Counted from the first letter of the stretch, positions 23,732 to 32,619 are shown. The stretch: DNA of 41,044 nt from DATKYK01 sp034430255 (GCA_034430255.1 DAOUEU010000151.1:1-41044), one strand, 5' to 3'. Notes: generated by a model from the letters alone, not told the origin. A program made the numbers and translations.

Positions 23732-26110
23732 GTGAAAATGACACTGGTTTATCTCAGTTTGGCCCTAGTCATCGGCCTCTATCTAGGCTCCCACTTCACA
23801 CTGCCACTTGATACGGTTTTACCCGTCATAGCCGCTGTCCTCCTCGCAGCCCTCCTCTTCCGAAAAAACAGGCCCATCCTCTTGGGCGGGCTATGTTTCG
23901 CACTCTTGCTATGCGGCGCACTCAGATTCGCCGAAGTCCCCAGTGGCGATGCCCTCCAGCCTTATATCGGCGAAGGAACTGTCCAGATCACCGGGGTGGT
24001 GGCCGAGGAGCCCGAGCCCAGCGATTCATCCAACAGGCTCATAATATCGGCGAGTGAGATAGACGGGGAAGAGGTCTCGGGCAATCTCCTAGTACACACC
24101 ACAAGATATCCCGTTTACCAATACGGCGACTATCTCGAAGTTACCGGAGAGCTAGAGCAGCCACCCGATGATATCGATGGTTTCGATTACCGCGCATACC
24201 TCGCCCGCCAGGGCATCTACTCAATAATGTACTACCCACTTATCGAGCTCAAGTGCAGCGGGCAGGGGCCACAGCCCTTTCAGGCCATCTACTCCTTCAG
24301 GCACCGAATGGGGGATGCGCTGGGGTGCTCGCTTTCCGAGCCCCAGGGTTCGCTGGCCAAGGGCATTCTCCTGGGGCTGCGCCACGATATACCCTCATCA
24401 CTATATCAGGACTTCCGTGAATCGGGTACCGCCCATCTTCTCGCTATTTCCGGGCTTCACATGGCGATTGTCGCCGGCATCCTTCTAAGCGCCTCGGTAT
24501 GGCTCTTCGGCAGGCGGAGACCAACATATTTCCTGCTGACCCTCGGCACCCTGTGGGGCTATGCCGTGCTTGCCGGGATGTCGCCATCGGTGACACGAGC
24601 GGCCATAATGGTCAGCCTCTTTCTCTTCGGGGCCTACGTAGGCAGGCAGCGAAGCGGGATCACAGCAATCGCCTTCGCCGCAGCTATAATGGTGGCGATC
24701 GATCCCCAAATCCTATGGCAGGCGAGCTTTCAACTGAGCTTCGCTGCAGTACTGGGTATAATTATTCTGACGCCAACCTTGCAGCAGTGGGGAAGTAAGA
24801 CCAGAGCACCAGCTATCGTGGTAGATAGCTTCGCCTATAGCCTGGGGGCCATCATAGCTACCCTGCCACTCGTAGCCTACCACTTTGGATATGTCTCCCT
24901 GGTCGGCCTCCCTGCCACCTTCCTCGCCCTGCCGGTGCTGACCGCCGTTATCGTTCTATCGGCGCTGGTCGGTTTTATCGGTCTCCTCTCCCTGCCTATT
25001 GCTCAGGTCATCGGGTGGCTAGACTGGCTCTTCCTCGAGTACATGGTTTCGGTGGTTAAGGGCTTTGCCTCTCTGCCCTATTCCTCCCTCGTGTTCGAAG
25101 GGATAGATTCATTCTGGGTCTGGCTATACTACGTCATACTGGGTAGCGCGATCTGGCTGGGCACCAGGGGGAAGCCTCTTATATCTGGCACCAGGGTGGG
25201 CATTGGAGGAGCTCCCGGCTTTTTGATCTCTCTATCTCGAAGTAAGTCGTGGAAATGGGTTCTCATCCCGCTATTTATCAGTGTCATCCTTATTTGGACC
25301 GCTGTAGCGGTCACCCCTGAGAGCGGCAGGCTCAGCGTTAGCTTCCTAGATGTGGGCCAGGGCGATTCCATCCTTATTTCCAGCCCGTCGAATCAGCATA
25401 TCCTGGTTGACGGCGGGCCCAGCCCGGAAGCGGTCGCCTACGCTCTGGGAAAGGAGCTTCCATTCTGGGAGCGCACTATAGAACTGGTGGTGCTCACCCA
25501 TGCCCACGATGATCATATCACCGGGCTGGTTGAGGTGCTTCGCCGCTATGAGGTCGAGCAGGTGCTGTATCCCCAGGACACCGGTTATACCTCGAATGCT
25601 TATTCCGAGTGGCTGGGCCTCGTCGAGGAGAAGGGGATCGAGAGCACGCGGGCTCAGGCGGGGCAGGCAATCGACCTCGGTTTCGGGGCAACCCTTAAGG
25701 TGCTTCACCCGCCCGCTGAATTTCTCGAGGGTACCGAATCGGACATCGATAACAATGGGATTGTGCTGCGTCTCGAGATGGGGGAGATCAGCTTCCTTCT
25801 CACCGCTGACCTCTTTGGGGATGGAGAGCTTTACCTGGTCTGTCAGCGTTTGGAGCTCGGGAGCAATGTTCTAAAGGTTAGCCACCACGGCTCAAGCACC
25901 TCTTCCTCTCCAAGCTTTCTTGACGCCGTCGACCCCGATGTGGCGGTGATCTCCGCGGGCGCGGACAACCGCTTCGGCCATCCCAGCGATGAGATTATGG
26001 CCAGGCTTACGGCAAAGGTTGGTGAGGGAAATATCTACCTCACCTCCGAGCGGGGCACCATCACCTTCACTACCGACGGGGAGAGGTTGTGGGTGGAAAC
26101 TGAGCAATAG
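23732..26110 (+). CDS. comEC: DNA internalisation channel ComEC/Rec2
   Basis: A 792-residue channel carrying single-stranded DNA across the cytoplasmic membrane. The N-terminal part has helices plus the DUF4131 OB-like domain (about 60-160). The competence domain (about 190-470) contains the amphipathic SGTAHLLAISGLHMAIVAG motif. The C-terminal metallo-beta-lactamase-like domain begins at VSFLDVGQGDSILI and holds HAHDDH (590-595), VSHHGS and RFGHPS, with metal ligands intact, so nuclease activity is plausible. The frame opens at GTG 23732; ATG 23738 is an equal alternative. No clear ribosome site. It is convergent with the small membrane protein gene at 26142. Confidence 0.95.
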   Translation: MKMTLVYLSLALVIGLYLGSHFTLPLDTVLPVIAAVLLAALLFRKNRPILLGGLCFALLLCGALRFAEVPSGDALQPYIGEGTVQITGVVAEEPEPSDSSNRLIISASEIDGEEVSGNLLVHTTRYPVYQYGDYLEVTGELEQPPDDIDGFDYRAYLARQGIYSIMYYPLIELKCSGQGPQPFQAIYSFRHRMGDALGCSLSEPQGSLAKGILLGLRHDIPSSLYQDFRESGTAHLLAISGLHMAIVAGILLSASVWLFGRRRPTYFLLTLGTLWGYAVLAGMSPSVTRAAIMVSLFLFGAYVGRQRSGITAIAFAAAIMVAIDPQILWQASFQLSFAAVLGIIILTPTLQQWGSKTRAPAIVVDSFAYSLGAIIATLPLVAYHFGYVSLVGLPATFLALPVLTAVIVLSALVGFIGLLSLPIAQVIGWLDWLFLEYMVSVVKGFASLPYSSLVFEGIDSFWVWLYYVILGSAIWLGTRGKPLISGTRVGIGGAPGFLISLSRSKSWKWVLIPLFISVILIWTAVAVTPESGRLSVSFLDVGQGDSILISSPSNQHILVDGGPSPEAVAYALGKELPFWERTIELVVLTHAHDDHITGLVEVLRRYEVEQVLYPQDTGYTSNAYSEWLGLVEEKGIESTRAQAGQAIDLGFGATLKVLHPPAEFLEGTESDIDNNGIVLRLEMGEISFLLTADLFGDGELYLVCQRLELGSNVLKVSHHGSSTSSSPSFLDAVDPDVAVISAGADNRFGHPSDEIMARLTAKVGEGNIYLTSERGTITFTTDGERLWVETEQ

Positions 26111-26141
26111 ACGGATAACAGCTTCGAATATTGCCGCTGAG

Positions 26142-26375
26142 CTATTTGCCTTCTGACCCTTCCTGCTTTTCCTCGCGCCGTTCATGTGTCCATTTAATAT
26201 AGAACCCGAAGGCAGCAACAGCGAATAGGACGCTTGCAGAAACGTATAGCCCGATTCCCACCCAATCGTCGGGCAATCTGAAAATATACCTGGCAGCACC
26301 TAGTGCTTCAAAAACAAAGGCGATAGATAGACACACCGCCCCAAATAACCAGCCACTCGATTTCTTCATTTTCAT
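26142..26375 (-). CDS. Small two-helix membrane protein of unknown function
   Basis: A 77-residue protein with a basic N-terminus (MKMKKSSG), two membrane helices (about 9-29 and 40-60) and a highly charged C-terminal tail (WTHERREEKQEGSEGK). No family recognised. Convergent to comEC, with a 31-bp gap. The membrane topology pattern supports a real gene, but codon evidence is limited. Confidence 0.5.
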   Translation of the reverse strand: MKMKKSSGWLFGAVCLSIAFVFEALGAARYIFRLPDDWVGIGLYVSASVLFAVAAFGFYIKWTHERREEKQEGSEGK

Positions 26376-26582
26376 ATTTTTAATATTACGTAGACATCAA
26401 TTTTTTTCAAGCTACATCATATCACAAGGCATGGAAAGCTGCGACTAATAGGATAGCCGGCTATAAAAACACAGGCTTGCCCCGTTCGCACCAAATTGTA
26501 CAACCTAAGTGCTAGTATGTGGGTGGAAAGGCGTAGATAGGGGGCTGGCAACGACTTACAGCACGGCCGCTACCTTACGAGA

Positions 26583-26611
26583 TTGACAAAACGCCTTTCT
26601 TGTGATATATT
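26583..26611 (+). promoter_or_regulatory. Promoter of the structured RNA/VWA gene leader
   Basis: TTGACA (26583-26588), a 17-bp spacer, TATATT (26606-26611). Transcription would begin near 26618, 240 nt before the next protein start. Confidence 0.7.
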
Positions 26612-26617
26612 TCATAC

Positions 26618-26785
26618 AGTCCGTCGTGACGGCACCTGACGGCGGCTGTAGATAGCCACAATCACATACGGGGAAGATGAGGGTTCACACCAACAGAATA
26701 TAGGTGTAGGAGGTGTGGCTATAGCGTTTGCCCCAAAAGAAGGACCTTCGCTCGGGGTGGAGAACCCTGATGGCGAAGGTTTTTT
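26618..26785 (+). ncRNA. Candidate structured RNA (small RNA or terminating 5' leader)
   Basis: A ~165-nt unit from a strong promoter to a strong intrinsic terminator. Elements in order: tandem GACGGC copies (26628-26646), of which either could pair with the preceding CCGTC; a long-range 9-bp stem, ATAGCCACA (26652-26660) with TGTGGCTAT (26714-26722); inside it a hairpin ACACC (26687-26691) / GGTGT (26703-26707); and a terminator stem ACCTTCGC (26744-26751) / GCGAAGGT (26773-26780) with an inner GGGT/ACCC pair and six U. It matches no riboswitch or 6S/SRP/RNase P consensus I know. It may control the VWA gene 75 nt downstream by attenuation, or be an independent small RNA. Confidence 0.6.
26744..26785 (+). 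terminator. Intrinsic terminator ending the structured RNA
   Basis: 8-bp outer stem ACCTTCGC / GCGAAGGT, inner GGGT / ACCC, then TTTTTT. It lies upstream of, not after, a protein gene, so it acts either as attenuator or as small-RNA terminator. Confidence 0.8.
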
Positions 26786-26859
26786 GGTCTCCAGACACTT
26801 TACTTTACTTTAGTTGAAATTATACTCTTTCACTTTCAAACCAATGCGAGAGTAAAGAA

Positions 26860-28038
26860 ATGAAAGCCAAAGCATTAGCAATCCTTACTACTATGGTCAT
26901 CTGTCTTTCCTTTGTAGCAGCAGTTACTCCATCTGCGGCAGGCCCGGTTTTGTCAGACACGTGGTATACAAATCCAGGCGATAGCGTTCAATACGCTATT
27001 GACATAGCAAGCCCCAGAGATAGCACTACACCCAGTATACAGCTGGCAGTACTCTTGGATGGGTCGGGCTCTATGAGCTCAGCAGAGTGGAACGTCCAGA
27101 TATATGGGCTGCACGATGCTATCATTGACCCATATTGCATCCCCGATCACTACGTGGAGCTTACGGTTATTCAATTCGCTGAAAATTTGGAAGGCGGCGC
27201 TCGTACGGAAATTGGTCCCATTGTCATCACTGATAGCAATCGTGATGATGTCGCTACTGACGTCTTGAACATCATCCACGCTGAAGGGACAACACCCATA
27301 GAAGCCGGTATATACCTGGCCTTATATGAAATCACCAACTCTACAAACTTCGCCTCTGCCCAGAAGCAGATCATTAACATAAGTAGCGACATTGGACTGT
27401 ATGTGGTTAATTTTAATTTAACGAGGTGGGCGCGCAATAACGCTATACTTTATGGAATTGATGAGATCAGCGCAGAGGGAATCGGAGATATCCGTCGACC
27501 AACGGACATAAATTGGTTACGGGACTATATTGTATGGCCCCAACCTGGTACCATAGCCACACCATTCACACCCGGGTGGGTGTATGATGTTGGACTTAAT
27601 GCTGGCATGTTCAAGGAGGCCATCTGCCATAAGATTACGGGTGTACTTTCTCCACCTCCTACTCCTACTCCTACTCCTACACCAACAACCACTCCCACAC
27701 CAACTCCTACACCTACGCCTACTACACCTACGCCAACGCCTATAACTACTCCTAGTCCTAGTCCTACTCCTACCGGCCCTAAATTTAAATGCTTCATCGC
27801 TACCGCAGCCTATGGCACATCGAGTGCTCCGGAAATTGACACTCTCAGGGCGTTCAGGGATGAGGTGCTGCTGGAAAGCACACTTGGCTCTCAACTTGTG
27901 GATTGGTACTACCAGACCAGCCCTCCGGTAGCGGACTTCATATCGGACCATGAGGGATTAAGGACGTTGGTGAGGGATTTCTTGGTTGACCCCATTGCTT
28001 GGGTAGTCGAAGCAACGGAGACTCTATGGCAAGATTGA
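26860..28038 (+). CDS. Secreted VWA-domain protein with Pro-Thr linker and CFI-box C-terminal module
   Basis: A 392-residue predicted surface protein. It has a signal peptide (1-27) and a von Willebrand A domain resembling DUF1194 (about 60-260) with the MIDAS motif DGSGS (67-71) and a TTP threonine near 144-146. A Pro/Thr spacer (about 265-305) precedes an 80-residue CFI-box C-terminal module beginning C311-FIATAAYGT and ending near the C-terminus. Such modules are thought to be processing/anchoring signals. The VWA domain may be shortened around INISSDIGLYVV, where the usual strand-turn is compressed. The module DNA (27790-28038) is almost repeated at 35382-35624. The upstream RNA/terminator may regulate it; a hairpin plus U-run follows at 28082. 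Confidence 0.8.
   Translation: MKAKALAILTTMVICLSFVAAVTPSAAGPVLSDTWYTNPGDSVQYAIDIASPRDSTTPSIQLAVLLDGSGSMSSAEWNVQIYGLHDAIIDPYCIPDHYVELTVIQFAENLEGGARTEIGPIVITDSNRDDVATDVLNIIHAEGTTPIEAGIYLALYEITNSTNFASAQKQIINISSDIGLYVVNFNLTRWARNNAILYGIDEISAEGIGDIRRPTDINWLRDYIVWPQPGTIATPFTPGWVYDVGLNAGMFKEAICHKITGVLSPPPTPTPTPTPTTTPTPTPTPTPTTPTPTPITTPSPSPTPTGPKFKCFIATAAYGTSSAPEIDTLRAFRDEVLLESTLGSQLVDWYYQTSPPVADFISDHEGLRTLVRDFLVDPIAWVVEATETLWQD
27649..27776 (+). repeat. Low-complexity Pro/Thr-coding repeat
   Basis: Tandem CCTACTCCT/CCAACTCCT-like triplet pairs encode alternating Pro-Thr residues between the VWA and CFI-box parts. This is a flexible, possibly O-glycosylated surface spacer and a likely site of replication slippage. 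Confidence 0.85.
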
Positions 28039-28081
28039 AGCGCCAGCCTTACACAGCCTATATTTAAGTCTAGTATCTCTT

Positions 28082-28113
28082 GGGGTGGACAGAAGCGTTC
28101 GCCCCTTCTTTTT
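28082..28113 (+). terminator. Intrinsic terminator of the VWA gene
   Basis: GGGGTGGAC (28082-28090), AGAAGC loop, GTTCGCCCC (28097-28105), then TTCTTTTT. The 9-bp stem includes two G-U pairs. Confidence 0.75.
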
Positions 28114-28328
28114 AAGCAACCGCATACTGTGGCCAGCAGTGAAGCGCTTACATAAATAATACTTGCGACAACCCTTTTTAACTACTACCTAGCCACGGAG
28201 CTTACCAAAGGGGCCTTATTTCAAGCCATGTCTTTCTTAGGATGGGATAATAGCTGCGGAATTTTCAAGCGGGGTCTACGATATCGCCTCCACACCTTTA
28301 CCCTAAAGCCCAGCCAAGCGGATTATTT

Positions 28329-28355
28329 GGGACTACCCGAGAATGGGTTGCCCCC
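28329..28355 (+). repeat. Repeat hairpin, copy 4
   Basis: GGGACTACCC (28329-28338), GAGAAT, GGGTTGCCCCC (28345-28355). A second hairpin downstream of the VWA gene; between 28114 and 28328 nothing else is visible. It also lies 20 bp past the end of the minus-strand zinc protein gene, so it may terminate from both sides. Confidence 0.7.
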
Positions 28356-28375
28356 TAAATTATAGCCTACAGTGG

Positions 28376-28840
28376 TTAGGGAATCCTAACCTTTTTTTTA
28401 AATAGCCTGCGTTTGGTTGCTTCGTTGCCAGTAGGGGACGTGCTTTTCACAGCCTCATCGGTAGGGGGGGGGCTTTTCATAGCCTCAATAGTTGACCTCC
28501 TCATCTCTTGTGCGTTTAAATGTTGCCACCAGATCAGCGCAATAGCTAAATCTGGATTCTCCTTCGCCCACTCTATCTGTTTGGGCGCTGGCGTGGCATC
28601 TAACTGGATAAGCGTAGCTGCCATAGAAACATCCAGTCTTCGTCTTTTACCGAAACCAGCCCGTGTAAACTGAGAGCAGTCGCACATTATGCAACTTCCC
28701 TGCCCTTCCTCAAAAAAGTCCTCACCGCTCTTCGAAATATAGCCGGTATATTTGGCACGATGATCCGACTTGAAATGATGACACTTGCATAATTCATCGT
28801 CAACCAATTCGTCAGTCTGTTTTATCTCACCATCTGTCAT
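28376..28840 (-). CDS. Hypothetical protein with N-terminal Cys/His zinc-binding segment
   Basis: A 154-residue cytosolic protein. The N-terminal 60 residues hold C18-x-C20-HH, H27, and C50-x2-C53-x-C55 followed by SQF, a small zinc-finger pattern found in many archaeal and bacterial stand-alone proteins. The middle contains an amphipathic helix (PKQIEWAKENPDLAIALIWWQ), and the tail is basic and Pro/Ser-rich. Function unknown; nucleic-acid binding is one possibility. A GAGGAG stretch lies before the ATG. It starts 12 nt after the stop of the 37-residue frame upstream. Confidence 0.6.
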   Translation of the reverse strand: MTDGEIKQTDELVDDELCKCHHFKSDHRAKYTGYISKSGEDFFEEGQGSCIMCDCSQFTRAGFGKRRRLDVSMAATLIQLDATPAPKQIEWAKENPDLAIALIWWQHLNAQEMRRSTIEAMKSPPPTDEAVKSTSPTGNEATKRRLFKKKVRIP

Positions 28841-28852
28841 CTACTCTGCTCC

Positions 28853-28966
28853 TCATGATGTTTTTATAGAACTTACTTTCTCAGTGTATGCCCCAAGGTC
28901 TCTATCTGTAGCGATCACACATTCGTTTTTTTTCGTTGATATTATAAATTTCTCTCTTTCCGCCAT
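28853..28966 (-). CDS. 37-residue ORF upstream of the zinc protein
   Basis: ATG at 28966 with AGAGG eight nt upstream gives MAEREKFIISTKKNECVIAT and 17 more residues to the stop at 28853. It is small, charged and has one Cys. It lies 12 nt ahead of the zinc-protein gene and is probably cotranscribed. A longer frame from 29050 exists but lacks a ribosome site. No family recognised. Confidence 0.35.
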   Translation of the reverse strand: MAEREKFIISTKKNECVIATDRDLGAYTEKVSSIKTS

Positions 28967-29147
28967 TTTGTTATCCTCTTGCCCTTGTATGAAGAGCATC
29001 CTGCTACACCTAAAAATGTAGTAAAACACCTCACGACATTCATTCCACACCTTCTTATGTTTTTTACAATATCTTCAGCTTCCTATAGCTCCTCGCTTTT
29101 CTACTATCCGAATTATTCCTAATAGTGTCCATCCTCATACCGAGTTC

Positions 29148-29175
29148 CTATATAACGCCCTTTGCCGTTATATAG
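29148..29175 (-). promoter_or_regulatory. AT-rich perfect stem-loop in a leader region
   Basis: CTATATAACG (29148-29157) and CGTTATATAG (29166-29175) form a perfect 10-bp stem with an 8-nt loop. It lies just downstream, in the minus direction, of a possible promoter TTGACA (29229-29224), 17 bp, TATTTT (29206-29201). That places it in the leader of the 28966/28840 genes, or it is an operator. The rest of 28967-29303 shows nothing assignable. Confidence 0.45.
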
Positions 29176-29303
29176 CCTCTCTCTACCCTTACCAACCATG
29201 AAAATACCCCTTATATCTCTGTTTGTCAAGTAAAAACAATATGGATTAAATAAAGTCTGGCAGTGATAGCGCCTTTGGCTTCGGTACGTTGGATATGAGA
29301 GAA

Positions 29304-29330
29304 GGGCTAACCGAGAATGGGTCGCCCCTT
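29304..29330. repeat. Repeat hairpin, copy 5
   Basis: GGGCTAACC, GAGAAT (29313-29318), GGGTCGCCCC (29319-29328), TT. On the minus strand it lies about 75 nt past the DUF362 stop and is followed by TTCTCTCATAT, so it may terminate that gene. Confidence 0.65.
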
Positions 29331-29403
29331 ATCTTACCAGCATAACCGCACGTTCTAATTTTATAACGAAATCTCGCACGCCCACGGGTCCATGGCGACC
29401 AAA

Positions 29404-30558
29404 TCACTTTAGCGGGAAAAAGATCCTGCCCAACAGCGGATTATCTATGGCTACCGCCCCCTCGGGACACGATTCCTGGCAGCAATAACAGCGAATACAG
29501 CGGCCATATTTGTACATGGGCGGCTTGGATTTATCACCCTTATGCCAATCGACGGCTTTGGGATCCACAGGGCACATCCTAACGCATGTCCCGCAATTGG
29601 TGCATTTTGTAGCATCGATAGCTGGCCTCGGGCATATCCGATTTTTTATAAACGTCTTCACACGCCCGCCGCTAGACCGGACAGGAGGAGTTCGAATCAC
29701 CTCAAAATTCACATCGATGAACGATTCTATGTTTTCTCCAACTAGTTCAATGTTTCCATGATGGTATACTCCGAGGCCTGCCCTTTCACCGGGTTTCGAT
29801 GTTGGCACCGCTTCAGGGTCAAGATCAATAATTTTACACGCTATAGAATCGATGGCAATCGGATCGCTGGAGAGCAGTAGAACGCCCAGATTCTTAGGCT
29901 TTCCGCTTCTTGGACCGTTGCCCTCCATGGCCATAATACCATCCATAATAAATAGACGGGGTCTTATGAGAGCATTTAAATCAACGAGCATAGTAGCAAA
30001 ATCATACGGGTCAGGCAGCTTCACGTGATACTGGCTTTTCAAGAGACCAGGAATACATCCGAATTGATTCTTAACGGCCCCGGTAAATCGGGTAAGCGGA
30101 TGTGTTTTCAGTTTCGGTAGACTTACGAGTCCGTCTGAATCTAAAACCCCATTAGCAATGACAAAGCTCTTGATTAATAATGCCTCCTTGTGACTAACAG
30201 ACCTGCCGTTGTCAAAATCGGCTAGTCGGATCCCTAGCTGGTCTGCCTCCTTTTTCAAATTAGCCCTTTTCATATTCCATTCACATTTACCAAAGCTTGG
30301 AGAATCGCCATAGTACACTTTGACACTGGCATTTTGAAGCAATCTCCCGGCGGCTTTGAACACAGAGGGATGCGTGGTAACGCACTTTTGAGGATTTGTA
30401 CCAATCAGCACGTTCGGCTTGAGTACGATTCTTTCCTCCGACCTTACAAAATTAGAGATTCCATCAAGAAGATCAACTCCTGCCTTTACAGCCTCGTATA
30501 CTTGCTCTTCATCATACGTGTTGCATCTTACTAAAGCTACTCTTGATTTATTCATCAT
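29404..30558 (-). CDS. DUF362-domain protein with two C-terminal [4Fe-4S] clusters
   Basis: A 384-residue cytosolic protein. Residues 1-~300 form a DUF362 domain (VVLKPN-like IVLKPNVLIG, LPKLKTHPLTRFTGAVKNQFG, MDGIMAMEGNGPRSG). The last ~65 residues form a bacterial ferredoxin fold with CTNCGTCVRMCP and CIRCYCCQESCP, eight cysteines for two [4Fe-4S] clusters. Such fusions are common in anaerobes and are thought to take part in electron transfer; no defined reaction is established. The start MMNKSR has a GGGATG a few nt upstream. No neighbouring partner gene is evident. Confidence 0.88.
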   Translation of the reverse strand: MMNKSRVALVRCNTYDEEQVYEAVKAGVDLLDGISNFVRSEERIVLKPNVLIGTNPQKCVTTHPSVFKAAGRLLQNASVKVYYGDSPSFGKCEWNMKRANLKKEADQLGIRLADFDNGRSVSHKEALLIKSFVIANGVLDSDGLVSLPKLKTHPLTRFTGAVKNQFGCIPGLLKSQYHVKLPDPYDFATMLVDLNALIRPRLFIMDGIMAMEGNGPRSGKPKNLGVLLLSSDPIAIDSIACKIIDLDPEAVPTSKPGERAGLGVYHHGNIELVGENIESFIDVNFEVIRTPPVRSSGGRVKTFIKNRICPRPAIDATKCTNCGTCVRMCPVDPKAVDWHKGDKSKPPMYKYGRCIRCYCCQESCPEGAVAIDNPLLGRIFFPLK

Positions 30559-30639
30559 TTTTCATCCCAAATATACGTCGCCGTTGACAGTAAGGCTAGT
30601 TGCATCCCGTAACTGGTGGAAATATATCTGAGACATATC

Positions 30640-30935
30640 CTAACCCTGTTCCTCATAGTAATCAACCCTCTTAGACAACCAGAGCTTCCTTCGGGAACCC
30701 CTATTTGCCTGGCTCCTGCTCCAATATCTTTAGCTGTTTCCTCTATCTAGGTAATATCATCAACTCTCACACTGAATTTCTGCGTGCTCACAGGATTAAG
30801 ACACAGAATACAACATATTCATCAGGCTCTTTCACTCGAATAGCGAAACCCCGTATTTAAGGCTTTGTTTTGCTCCTTACCAGCACAACCTCAAGCTGCA
30901 ATCGTGTAACTACCTCATAAACCCCCACCATCTCC
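30640..30935 (-). pseudogene. Possible decayed coding stretch, family not recognised
   Basis: On the minus strand protein-like segments are interrupted by stops and a frameshift: MVGVYEVVTRLQLEVVLVRS, then FAIRVKEPDEYVVF, then FSVRVDDIT, a TAG, and IEETAKDIGAGARQIGVPEG. The amphipathic, charged composition differs from random translation. No intact frame covers it and I do not recognise the family. The rest of 30559-31094 holds nothing assignable. Confidence 0.3.
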
Positions 30936-31094
30936 CCTAATAACCTACCTCGATGACACCTTCGCTATAAAAAGTATACTTAGGCAACTTGTGACCGGCA
31001 TACACGAGCACGATGTAACAGATTCCCACATCATGGTAAAATCAAAACGTCGGTTGTGCTTGAACTCTAGACCTATGAGATTCTGAGTGTTATC

Positions 31095-31277
31095 ATGCGC
31101 ATTCTAGCTCTGTACGAGGGTCCTTATAGTAAGAGAATTGTCGAGCACACTAAGAAATCCAGGCCACAGGATTGCACAATCGAGGTTTTCAGTCCCCCAG
31201 GTCCATTGCGCCGATTCTATCATAAGGTAGAGAGAAGGAAGGTAGCCAAGATAGCTACTACGAGGAAGCTACTGTAG
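31095..31277 (+). pseudogene. N-terminal fragment of a DUF166-like protein
   Basis: 60 codons from an ATG. The first ~37 residues (MRILALYEGPYSKRIVEHTK, then a Pro-rich turn and IEVFSPP) resemble the start of DUF166 proteins, which normally run to well over 200 residues. After that the sequence loses similarity and soon stops. It is read as a truncated remnant rather than a working small gene. 31278-31597 downstream holds only short frames without ribosome sites. Confidence 0.5.
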
Positions 31278-31597
31278 TGGATGTATCATATGCTGAAACA
31301 CGGTAAGAGGTATAAAGAGGTAAAGAAGCTGTCTGAGTTTTTAATTTGTGGTGAGCCCGCGAAAAGTCTTATTCCTAATGACCTTTAGAATGATTGAGCA
31401 GCCTCGACCTAAACGATATTGTGACGTTCTGCCACGAATGGATGAGTAGGTACATCCTGTCAGCTATTAATAAGGTCAGCGTTTTAATGGATGGATTTTT
31501 TATAATATTAAAAGTAATATTAAAAGGCATGGCTATCGTTTATATAGACGTCGTTGACTGGAACTATTACAAATATATAATGAGAACGAGCATTTAA

Positions 31598-32491
31598 GTG
31601 GCTGATCATCGGCTTCTCGAAATTGAAATAAACGGAATGACCTTTCGTGGCAGGGGCGCTGGTCTGGACAATGTTTCAGGCGAGCCAGTCATTTTGCTGC
31701 ACGGCTTTCCCGAGACTTCGATCATGTGGGTAGGCCCTATGGAACGTTTAGCGGATGAGGGATACCGTTGCTTTGCACCCGACCAGAGAGGTTACAGCCC
31801 CAATGCCCGTCCCGAGGGAATCGAAAAGTACACCTACCATGAGTTGACCTCTGATATTGTTGCTCTGGCTGATGTGCTCGGTTTTAAGCGTTTTCACCTC
31901 GTGGGACATGATTGGGGCTCTGCTATTGGGTGGATCCTGCTATCTCTCTATCCCGAGCGCGTGCACAGTTGGATTGCCATGTCTGTACCCCATATAGATG
32001 CGTTTAGGTCAGCACTTGCTGATGATCCCGACCAAAAGCAACGTAGCCAATATATGTCCTTCTTTAGATTGCCAGAGAAGCCAGAGAAAACACTTACCGC
32101 GAATAATCTCGAACCGTTGCGTGCAATCTGGTCATCAATACCGGAAGAACAAGTAGAGGAGTATATTACCGTCTTTAATGAGCCAGGGGCGCTCACTGCT
32201 GCACTCAACTGGTATCGTGCTAACTCCTTTATATTAGACCAGGGCTGTCAAGGAGCAATGTTCGGGCCGGTCTCGCATCCAACACTAATGATCTGGGGCA
32301 ACCAGGATATTGCAATCGGTCGTGTGGCAGTAGAACGGGCGGGGCAATACATGAAAGGTTCCTACCGGCTTGTCGAGTTGAACGCGGGCCATTGGTTGAT
32401 CCAGGAAGAACCCGAGCGCGTGTATAGTGAAATCTTAACGCATCTTAAATCAAATCGCATAAAGCCTCAGGCTACTAAAAGAACTGACTGA
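31598..32491 (+). CDS. Alpha/beta hydrolase, epoxide hydrolase/haloalkane dehalogenase type
   Basis: A 297-residue hydrolase. The HGFPE oxyanion motif (35-39), DQRGYSPNARP (62-72), and the nucleophile D105 in GHDWGS mark the Asp-nucleophile branch (epoxide hydrolases, haloacetate/haloalkane dehalogenases). The likely acid is D237 in WGNQDIAIG and the base is H265 in NAGHW. A helical cap (about 133-215) includes NWYRANS, whose Tyr fits epoxide hydrolases. It acts in the cytosol; substrate unknown. The start is GTG at 31598, directly after an upstream stop and without a strong ribosome site. Confidence 0.88.
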   Translation: MADHRLLEIEINGMTFRGRGAGLDNVSGEPVILLHGFPETSIMWVGPMERLADEGYRCFAPDQRGYSPNARPEGIEKYTYHELTSDIVALADVLGFKRFHLVGHDWGSAIGWILLSLYPERVHSWIAMSVPHIDAFRSALADDPDQKQRSQYMSFFRLPEKPEKTLTANNLEPLRAIWSSIPEEQVEEYITVFNEPGALTAALNWYRANSFILDQGCQGAMFGPVSHPTLMIWGNQDIAIGRVAVERAGQYMKGSYRLVELNAGHWLIQEEPERVYSEILTHLKSNRIKPQATKRTD

Positions 32492-32619
32492 GCCGTTTTA
32501 TAGCTGCACCGTCGCGGGGCTTTCCTATTGCCCCCAACCTGCATCCTCGAGCCTGTTCCCATCCCCCGCTGCGTGGTGGATTGACATCAGGCGACCCAGG
32601 TAAATCCATGCAACGCACA

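Noticed and set aside
27649..27776. Repetitive stretch considered as a CRISPR-like or minisatellite array
   Set aside because: The period is a coding triplet pair giving Pro-Thr in frame, with no spacer-repeat alternation.
27517..27951. Minus-strand frames rich in Arg/Ser or Val/Gly over the VWA gene
   Set aside because: They are produced by the antisense of the Pro/Thr triplet repeat; the plus-strand protein has signal peptide, VWA and CFI-box features.
29687..29710. GTTCGAATC-like sequence considered as a tRNA T-loop
   Set aside because: It lies inside the DUF362 coding region and no acceptor, D or anticodon stems surround it.
31394..31597. 67-codon plus-strand frame before the epoxide hydrolase-like gene
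   Set aside because: Random-looking composition without ribosome site; it ends directly at the GTG start of the next gene.
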